Below, piece by piece: positions 52,291 to 59,800 of a stretch of 64,000 bases of DNA. The first letter of the stretch is position 1. Each line of letters opens with the position of its first letter. Origin of the DNA: Chloroflexota bacterium (lineage in GTDB: Bacteria > Chloroflexota > UBA11872 > UBA12225 > JAJDUF01). The stretch lies in the NCBI GenBank assembly GCA_022826725.1, contig JAJDUF010000011.1, forward strand, positions 62,001 through 126,000. Direction: 5' to 3'. A model generated the notes under the pieces. The model did not search any database. It had not been told where the DNA came from and saw nothing but the letters and a program-made list of their open reading frames with translations. Made by a program: the position numbers and the translations under genes.

Positions 52291-52626
52291 CAGCCCAGGC
52301 CAAAGGCGGCTTCTATCCCACCCCACCGCGCGTGCTCGATCTGCTCGCCACCCTGCTGCGCCCCCCGCCCCGCCTGCCCGCTGGCGCGCCCGGCACCGTC
52401 CGCCTACTCGACCCCTGCTGCGGCGCCGGGGCCGCCCTGGCCCAACTCGCTATCCGCCTGGACCCGTACAGCGCACTGCCCCTCAAGACCTACGGCGTGG
52501 AGTTGCACCAGGAGCGCTCCGCGCAGGCCACCGCCTGCCTGGACCACACCCTGGCCACCGACCTCTTCGCCGCCGCCATCGCCAACCGCGCCTTCGGCCT
52601 GCTGCTCCTCAATCCCCCCTATGACC
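52281..52626 (+). CDS. DUF6094-type N6-adenine methyltransferase, exon 1
   Basis: The first 115 codons plus one base of a split gene. The start ATG has AAAGGAG eight bases upstream. The SAM-binding region is LLDPCCGAGAALAQLA (about residues 46-61), with YGVELHQERSAQA for the acidic ribose-binding residue. It ends at the catalytic motif NPPYD of adenine methyltransferases. A group II intron follows immediately. Without splicing the frame ends after 11 more codons, so a truncated, probably inactive enzyme of 122 aa would be made. Joined to exon 2 the protein is 345 aa. Confidence 0.85.
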
Positions 52627-53306
52627 GTGCGCCGCGTCACGCAGCATAGGATCCCCGGCCTAGCCGGGAGGAACTCGGAGCCTGTTCCTGGGCCAACCGA
52701 CCCACCTCAAAGCGAAAGCGGCGGGGGACCATAGCCTGTCGGTAAAGCGGCTACAGCCTGAAAGCGATGTAAGGCTGGTTCCGCAAGGCCCGCGCGATAC
52801 GGTGAAAGCTTGACTGCCTGAACCCCAGTCCCCAGCTGGTGATCGGGAGCACCCGCCGGTAGCACGCTTGTATCCCGGCGCCACGTCGTGCCCTGGCCGG
52901 TGGTCGTGACCAGGGTAACTCCGCGACGTGGACGATGACCGATGCGGTCTATTCAAGGGGGCGAACGGGGCACCTACAGTCGCGCTCGAAACGTCCTATG
53001 CTGACGGAACGCGGGATTGCCTACGGGGGGCGACCCCTAGGGCAACGGAGTCCTCGTAGTAGTCGGCGCCGGGGAAAGCCCGGTACATGGCGAAGGAGGA
53101 CAGGTGATCGACTCGCGCGCTGTGCGGTGTCCGAGCGGGCACAGGCCAAAGCAGCGCCGCGGTCAGCCCAGCAGCCCGTACCGGCTGGCTGGGTATGGAT
53201 CACTGGAGAGCCGGGTGCGGTGAAAGCCGCACGCCCGGTTCGGGAAGGGGGGGACGGAAAAGTGGTTTGGCGTCAGCCAAACCAACTCGCCGGCCTTCTA
53301 CTTCAC
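52627..53306 (+). mobile_element. ORF-less group II intron (680 nt)
   Basis: The 5' end GTGCG follows the exon at 52626. Domain V is unmistakable at 53208-53241: a GAGCCGGGTGCGG stem with GAAA loop, the AGC triad at 53209-53211 and a two-base bulge. Domain VI follows and ends CTACTTCAC at 53306, the same 3' end as the lactococcal Ll.LtrB intron; the likely branch-point A is 53300. A hairpin CCCTGG...CCAGGG (about 52891-52915) presents GGTCGT (52902-52907), which can pair with the last exon bases ATGACC as EBS1-IBS1. No reverse transcriptase/maturase frame exists in the 680 nt, so splicing would need self-activity or a protein supplied from elsewhere. Confidence 0.92.
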
Positions 53307-53998
53307 ACGACGGGGAAGAACGGCGCAGCGAGCACCGCTTCCTACGCCACTGCACCCGCTACCTGGCCGAGCACGGTGTCCTGGTCTTTATCGTCCCCCG
53401 TCAGCGCCTACCGGTCTCCGCCCGCTTCCTCGCCGCCCACTACCGGCGTCTGGCCTGCTGGGCCTTCCCCGACCCGGAGCGCGCCGCCTTCGACCAGGTC
53501 GTGCTCATCGGCTGCCGGCGCGCCCGGCCCCAGCCCGACCCGGCCGCCGAGCAGCAGCTCCACCGCTGGGCGACGGAAGAGCTGCGGGCGCTCACCCCAG
53601 CCCCCGCACCGCTCTACACCGTCCCAGCCACCCCGGCTGGCGACCTGCTGTTCCGCACCCGCACCGTCGATCCCCTGGCCGCGGCGGCCGAAGCCCGGCG
53701 CACGGGGCTGTGGACCCACGCCACCATCACCGACGCGCTCTGGCCGCCACAGGCGCCCCGGCCCCGGCCGCTGCTGCCGCTGCGCCGCGGGCATCTGGCC
53801 ATGCTGGTGGCCGCCGGCTTCCTGGACAACCTCTGCCTGGAGGCCAACGGGCAGCGCCTGCTGGTGAAGGGGCGCACGGCCAAGGAGTTGGTGCTGGTCA
53901 CCCGCACCCGCGAACAGGAAGTGCGGCGCGAGCGGCTGCACACCACCGTCGTGGCCCTCGACCTCGCCACCGGCACCATCACCGACATCGCCGCCTAA
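53307..53998 (+). CDS. DUF6094-type N6-adenine methyltransferase, exon 2
   Basis: The remaining 230 codons of the split methyltransferase. Precise removal of 52627-53306 joins codon CAC across the junction and gives NPPYD-H-DGEERRSEHRFLRHCTRYL, continuous with the family pattern NPPYD...E.R.E..FL....YL. Next come GVLVFIVPRQRL and CWAFPDPERAAFDQVVLIG. The C-terminal half (GHLAMLVAAGFLDNL, LVKGRTAKELV) is a family extension. A GTG-started frame from 53195 is not a gene because its first 37 codons are intron sequence. Confidence 0.85.
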
Positions 53999-54035
53999 CC
54001 TGAGCACCTCCTGTCGGCCCGGTCGCACCACACCC

Positions 54036-54085
54036 ACGCGGCCTCGCCAGTCCCCCCAAGGGACCGGCGGGGCCGCGTCTGTTTT
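54036..54085 (+). terminator. Terminator after the methyltransferase gene
   Basis: A long GC hairpin: ACGCGGCCTCGCCAGTCCC pairs with GGGACCGGCGGGGCCGCGT (one or two mismatches), followed by CTGTTTT. It lies 38 bases after the stop codon and would separate the helicase gene from the upstream module. Confidence 0.7.
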
Positions 54086-54181
54086 CCGGCCCCGGCGCTC
54101 CCGGCCACCGGTTTCCCGGCCCACCGCGTATTGCCCCCCCCTACCGACTCACCGCCACCCCACGAATGAAAGGAGAGCCGC

Positions 54182-56494
54182 ATGAACCTGAGCACGTTCC
54201 TCGACACCTACAAGGAGGCCATCGCCCAGCGCGTCGTCGCGTCCTACCCACCCCGGTACCACCCCGCCGCGGACGACCGGCCGCTGCCGCCGTTGCTGCG
54301 GAGCCCGCTGGGCGCCCAGGAGACCGCCATTCGCGGCACCGCCCACTCGCTCGCCAGCCAGCGGGGCACCACCGTCGTCGGCGAAATGGGTACCGGCAAG
54401 ACCTTCATCGCCACCGCCGCCGCGCACTTGGCCGGCTTTCAACGCATCCTCGTGCTCGTCCCACCCCACCTCACCAGGAAGTGGCAGCGGGAAGTCGAGG
54501 CGACCATCCCGGACGCCCGCGCCGCCATCGTCACCTCCATCACCGCCCTGGAACGCCTGCGCCAGGCCGGCGGCCCCGGCCCGCTCTTCGCCATCCTCTC
54601 CCGCGAGCGTGCCAAGCTCTCCTACCGCTGGCAACCCGCCGTCGTGCAACGCTGGGCCACCGGCGACGGGCGGTTGCTCCGGGACGAGGACACCGGCGAG
54701 CCGTTCCGCGTCCCGACGTGCCCCGTCTGTGCGGCCCAGGTGGTCACCCCGGACGGCGTGCCGCTGACGGACGCGGAGCTGGCGCGGCGCAAGCGCACCT
54801 GTGCCGACTGTGGCGCCGCCCTCTGGCAGGCCGACCGCGCCGGCCCCCGCCGCTATCCGCTGGCCGACTACGTCAAGCAGCGCCTGAACGGCTGGTTCGA
54901 CCTGCTGATCGCCGACGAAGTCCACGAGTACAAGGGCCGCGGCAGTGCCCAGGGGATTGCCGCCGGTATTCTGGCCGACGTCTGCGGTACCTCCCTGGCG
55001 CTCACCGGCACGCTGGCCGGCGGCTACGCCAGCACCCTCTTCCACCTGCTCTACCGCTTCAGCCCGGCCCTACGCGCGGAGTTCGAACACCACGAAGAGG
55101 CGCGTTGGATCGCCCGCTACGGCTTTGTCGAGCACAGCGTGCGCCGGCCGGCCGACGAGGCCCTGGAGGACGGCCGCCACAGCCGGCGGCGGCGCTATCG
55201 CACCGTGATCCGCGAACGCCCCGGCCTGGCGCCGGCCGCGCTGTTCCACCTGATCGGCCACACCGTCTTCCTGCGCTTGGCGGACGTGGCCAGCGGGTTG
55301 CCGTCCTACACCGAGCAGGTGCGTCTGGTGGGCCTGGCCGAGACACCGGACGAGACGGGGTACTCGCAGCAGAGCGCCTACCAGGCCGTGTTTACCACCC
55401 TGCGCAAGGCGTTGGCGGATGCGCTGGCGCACGGCTCCAAGCGGCTACTGGGCGCCTACCTGCAAACCCTGCTGGCCTACCCCGACGGCTGCACCCGCGG
55501 CGAGACGGTCTTCGATCCGCAGAGCGCCCAGCCGCTGGTACAGGTCCCGCCCCTGGCGGAAGACCGCGTGTATCCCAAGGAGCAGGCGCTGCTGGACCTG
55601 GTGACGGCGGAACGGGAAGCCGGACGCCGGGTGCTGGTCTACGTCACCCACACCGGCACGCGGGACATCACGGGCCGCCTCGCGACCTTGCTCGCCCAGC
55701 ACGGCAGCCGGGTAGCGGTGCTGAAGGCCGATGCCGTCAAGCCCGACCGCCGCGAGGCGTGGGTGGCCGAGCGCGTCCAGGCAGGCCTGGACGTACTGGT
55801 GTGTCATCCCCGGCTGGTGCAGACCGGCTTGGACCTGATCGACTTTGCGACCGTATGCTGGTACGAGACGGACTACTCGGTCTACACCTTGCGACAGGCC
55901 TCCCGCCGGTCGTGGCGGATCGGCCAGACGCGGCCGGTGCAGGTGGTCTACCTGGCCTACCGGCAGACGCTCCAGGCCGACGCGCTGACGCTGGTGGCGA
56001 AGAAGCTCCAGTCGTCCCTGGCGGTGGAGGGGGAACTGCCGGAGGACGGGTTGGCGGCCTATGGCGACGACGGCGACGACCTGCTGCTGGCGCTGGCCCG
56101 CCAGATCGTCAGCGGGGAGGCGCCGGCCGAGCCGGTGGAAACGGTGTTCGCCCAGGCGCAGGCCGCCGCGGCCGACGCCGAGCAGTTGCTGGTGGACGAG
56201 GGGTGGCAGCCGGTGGTCGATCCTGAGCCGGCGGTCGTCGTCGCTCCGGCCAACGGGGTGAACGGGACGGGCCAACACCCCGATGGCCAGGGAGCCGCCC
56301 CGGTCAACGGCCAGGGGCTGGACGCCGCCGCCCCGGCGCCGCAGCAAGAGGAACTGTTCTCGTGGGCGGAGTTCCTGGCGCAGGTCCCGGCCCGGCCCCA
56401 GCGCCGGCGCAAACAGCCGGCCGCGTCCTTGCCGCTCTTCGAGTGGCTACAGGCCCAGGAGCGGGAGGCAGCGTTGGTCGGCCACTCCGCCTAG
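54182..56494 (+). CDS. SNF2-like superfamily 2 helicase/ATPase
   Basis: A 770-aa SF2 ATPase. Motif I is VVGEMGTGKTFIATA (about 60-75), Ia VLVPPHLTRKWQRE, II IADEVHEYKG (DEVH) and III LALTGTLAGG. The C-terminal RecA-like domain has VLVYVTHTG, VCHPRLVQTGLDLIDF and the SNF2-style motif VI RQASRRSWRIGQTRPVQV. A zinc-binding insertion CPVC...CADC lies between motifs Ia and II. It may remodel DNA-protein complexes during element replication or recombination. The Gln/Pro-rich C-terminal tail ends with FSWAEFLAQV and LFEWLQAQ. AAAGGAGAG precedes the ATG. Confidence 0.88.
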   Translation: MNLSTFLDTYKEAIAQRVVASYPPRYHPAADDRPLPPLLRSPLGAQETAIRGTAHSLASQRGTTVVGEMGTGKTFIATAAAHLAGFQRILVLVPPHLTRKWQREVEATIPDARAAIVTSITALERLRQAGGPGPLFAILSRERAKLSYRWQPAVVQRWATGDGRLLRDEDTGEPFRVPTCPVCAAQVVTPDGVPLTDAELARRKRTCADCGAALWQADRAGPRRYPLADYVKQRLNGWFDLLIADEVHEYKGRGSAQGIAAGILADVCGTSLALTGTLAGGYASTLFHLLYRFSPALRAEFEHHEEARWIARYGFVEHSVRRPADEALEDGRHSRRRRYRTVIRERPGLAPAALFHLIGHTVFLRLADVASGLPSYTEQVRLVGLAETPDETGYSQQSAYQAVFTTLRKALADALAHGSKRLLGAYLQTLLAYPDGCTRGETVFDPQSAQPLVQVPPLAEDRVYPKEQALLDLVTAEREAGRRVLVYVTHTGTRDITGRLATLLAQHGSRVAVLKADAVKPDRREAWVAERVQAGLDVLVCHPRLVQTGLDLIDFATVCWYETDYSVYTLRQASRRSWRIGQTRPVQVVYLAYRQTLQADALTLVAKKLQSSLAVEGELPEDGLAAYGDDGDDLLLALARQIVSGEAPAEPVETVFAQAQAAAADAEQLLVDEGWQPVVDPEPAVVVAPANGVNGTGQHPDGQGAAPVNGQGLDAAAPAPQQEELFSWAEFLAQVPARPQRRRKQPAASLPLFEWLQAQEREAALVGHSA

Positions 56495-56529
56495 CTCAAG
56501 CTAGCGCGGGACACTGACCGCTGTAGCAC

Positions 56530-56564
56530 GGGGAGGCCATCGCATTGGTAGCGGTGGCCTCTCC
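56530..56564 (+). terminator. Hairpin terminator after the SNF2-like gene
   Basis: GGGGAGGCCATCGC pairs with GCGGTGGCCTCTCC (two G-U pairs) around a 7-base loop. There is no strong T-run, so efficiency is uncertain. Confidence 0.5.
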
Positions 56565-56686
56565 GGCTTATCCATGTATGCGCGATTCTGCCTTCCACGT
56601 CGCACTACTTGGGGTAGCCCATCCCGAGCTGCCATATGTACGTACCTTTTCTTGTTACATCCTCTGGAGCTGACAGTGGACCACGC

Positions 56687-56714
56687 GTCTATCCCCGCGT
56701 TTGCGGGAGAACCC
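56687..56714. repeat. Solitary CRISPR type I-E-like repeat
   Basis: A single 28-nt unit with core TATCCCCGCG-TTT-GCGGG followed by AGAACCC. It has the size, the short G/C stem and the ATCCCCGC...GCGGG.GAAC.C pattern of type I-E repeats. No second copy, spacer array or cas gene is in the window, so it is not a CRISPR array. Confidence 0.5.
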
Positions 56715-56879
56715 GATGGTCAAGTCCTTTCCTGGGCATGGTCAACACTAGCCACGCTTTAGGTAGGGCAACAGTAACCATATGCTGCTAATGTGCTCTC
56801 CCGTTCAGTGCGCGTCGTGATCTGGTTCAGTGACCCTCGGCTTGGCTGAATAGACGATGATGCAATCGGCTATTTCACG

Positions 56880-59800
56880 CTACTCGTTCTGCGACAACAC
56901 GCTCGCCGGATGCCTTATAACTTCGAACGGACTTACCGCGTCAATCTTGCAGCCCCTAAACCGCTGCGCCGCTTCCATCGCGACTGTCCGGTAGATGGGA
57001 TGGTCATCGGTCCAGAGGGGATGGCGCACGATGCTCACCCGGTTGAATCCCTTGTGCTTGTAGACCTGAAGGCAGTCAATTTCCGCCGCCTCTCCGTATC
57101 CAAGATTTTCCAACAACACGGGAACAGGCGCATTACTGCCTCTGCAAAGTGACTGCCACGGATTGTCTTGCAGTCCCCAGGAAGAAGTAAGGTCTAGGAC
57201 AGCGTTGGGGGCTAGTGCTAACCGGGCCATCTCGGCAGACAGGCGCCAGTCCAACAGACCGTGATAGGACAGGTTGTAGAAGTCGCGCAAACACCGGTTG
57301 CACGAGGTGTCACACTCTTCACCGTGTGGTCCGCCGGCCCATATTTTGACAAGGCTCCCAGTTTTTCCGACATCACCCTCGCGCAGCAGCCTTTCGAAGT
57401 TCTCGGGTTGCCCAAGCCACCAGCAGTAACCAGCGCCATTCTGGAGCGTGTCCGATAGGAACGCCTGGCCTACCACGCGCTCGCCCCGTTCGCGGAACGG
57501 GCGGAATCCGGCATTGAACTCCAGCGTATCCACGTCCATCAGTGCGGCGGCCGAACTACGCAGGAAGAACGCAAACGAGTACCACGCCGCACGCCCAACT
57601 GCACTCAAGGGATCGGCGAACACCCCCACGGGCCAGCTCTGAAGGCCGGTCAGCAACACGTCAGTCTTCCTGCGGGACAATAGCGCTATCTTACGCACCT
57701 CTCCCGATACAGAAACGCGACTATTTCTCCCTGGTCCAGGATCGACTGCGTAGGCTTCACTCCACTCTTGACGACCAGAGATACTAGCCCTTTGGAACTC
57801 GAATCCTCCTTGACCACCGTTGTCATTCACTGAAAGAATGTCCCCGGAGAAAGCAGATACGCCGCAGTTGCCAAGATGTTGCTCATTGGCCTCTCCGCTA
57901 TCCCAGGCAAGTGTTGGAACTGTAGAACTTGGAGTCCATTCGAATACTCCGTGATAGTCCTCTGGCGTGAAGTCGGTAAAGAACCCCTTGGGTTCTCGCG
58001 CGTCAAGAGGAGGATCAACCTGTGGGAGGTTGCAAACCTGGCAGGAATAACCCTCGGTCCCGCTCACAACGAATTGCACACTCTGGCAGTCGGGGCACAT
58101 GTGAAGAGAGGTTGGATTGGCCCCCGGAAGAGGAGGCACGAATCCAGAATCGGTACACACTCGATTTCCCCGGGGATAGAACTCCGTCACGCCACATGCG
58201 TTGTGGAGCGTCTTGTCCTTCACCGTCTGAGAACCTGGAGCAAATTGGCTGATTGCTATAGACAGGTCGCGATCTATAGTCCCATGCTCGGGAGGCCAGG
58301 GGCTGGCACGGCGGGGAACGTCAGTGTAAAGCAGACGAGAGTCCGTAGGAAACCCAAACATGGGCAGCAGACCCGCGTGCGCCAATCGCTCACTGAGGGC
58401 CTCCTGATGATAGCTTGCACCGTTCGCGATGCTGGAAATCTCATCGATGAGGGGACCCTTGGCGTATGCAATCATCTTTCTACAGAACGTGTCACCGTCG
58501 CCATTGGCCCATATGGTGCCTAGGCGCAAGGCGTCAAGGACTGCCTGGATAGTGCCTTCGTTGCGCGGAGAGTTCAACCAATCTCTGATCTCCTCGACTC
58601 GATTCGCCCAATCTGCCACCGGACCGAACTCTCCGTGGACACTGTCCCGGAATCTATCACCACCTCCTGCACCAAGCTGGACGAAGGCTAGCCGCAGTAG
58701 CTCCTTCACGAAGACGCGCTTGAGAATCGTATCGCTGGTGACGTCCACATAGGGTGCAGGCGGCGGATCACCAGTAATCTGCTCTGGCCGCTGGTAGTAG
58801 TAGTCGTCGTGGCTGCGTCCACGGCAGAATGTCACCGCCAGAGAAACACCAGCGCCGCGGCGTCCAGCCCGCCCCACCCGCTGCTGGTAGTTGAAACGCC
58901 GCGGCGGCATATTGGCCATCATCACCGCTTCCAGATCTCCGATGTCAACACCCGCCTCCATCGTGGTAGTAACGCTCAACAGGTCCACTCCGTCAACTCG
59001 TTCCGAGTTCTGCTCCTCTCCTATAAATACTTCCTGGAACCAACGCTGGCGCCTGTGTCGGTCGCCGTCGTCGGTCTGTCCAGTCAACTCTTCACAGTGC
59101 AGACGGAATCCTGGGCCGGACTCCTCGGCTAGATAAACGTAGTAGTCGAAGCTCTCGCGGGTGGTACCGGGCTCAAGTTCTACATCGGTGCAGTCCGGGC
59201 AAACAGATATCCGGCCAGTGCGATGGAGGTAGAAGGCGCTGCATCTCGGGCAACGCCACCCCTTGCACTGACCCTGCGTGTTCTTTTGGGGACCCTTTAT
59301 GATGTAAAGGTCTGTGGGTGATATTCCGAGCGTGTTTCCATCTAGAGTCCCCACGTTCGAGTTCCGCAATGTGGCTATTAATTGCTCTTTCGAAATGCTA
59401 GCGGCATCCAGAAAGCTGCGGATATTACGTGGCAAGTCAACCCCCGCTTGTGGGATCGCATCTCCACCAAAGAAATGTGCCTGGCCAGGATAGCGTCTTC
59501 TCACCCCCATCTGTCGAATTATCGATTCGACGGCGTTTACTACACCGTCGTCTGTTTCTTCAGGAGGCTTGAAGGTTGCCCACCCAGCACCAAGACTCTC
59601 CAGTGTTCTTGTCGCGTGTTGAAAAAGCGTGAACATCAACTCACTGGTTAGTGAATCATCTATCATCCCCAGCAGTCGCCGCGCTTGGGGTGGCAGTTGC
59701 GACTTCTCTTTAGGAGTACTTTCTGTCCAAGTATAGCATTCATGCCAACTGTAAGTAATTCCGTCCACCAAGTACTCGGATAGCTTGTGGGAGTTTCCTC

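Larger units (their letters stand above)
56495..56879. other. Convergent spacer with terminator and CRISPR-like repeat
   Basis: About 385 bases between two convergent helicase genes. It has a hairpin terminator (56530-56564) and a single CRISPR type I-E-like repeat (56687-56714). No open frame is credible. Confidence 0.6.

Noticed and set aside
53195..53998. Independent gene starting at GTG 53195
   Set aside because: Its first 37 codons are domains V and VI of the group II intron. The coding part begins at 53307 as exon 2 of the methyltransferase.
56687..56714. CRISPR array
   Set aside because: Only one repeat-like unit is present and no regular spacing follows; it is reported as a solitary repeat only.
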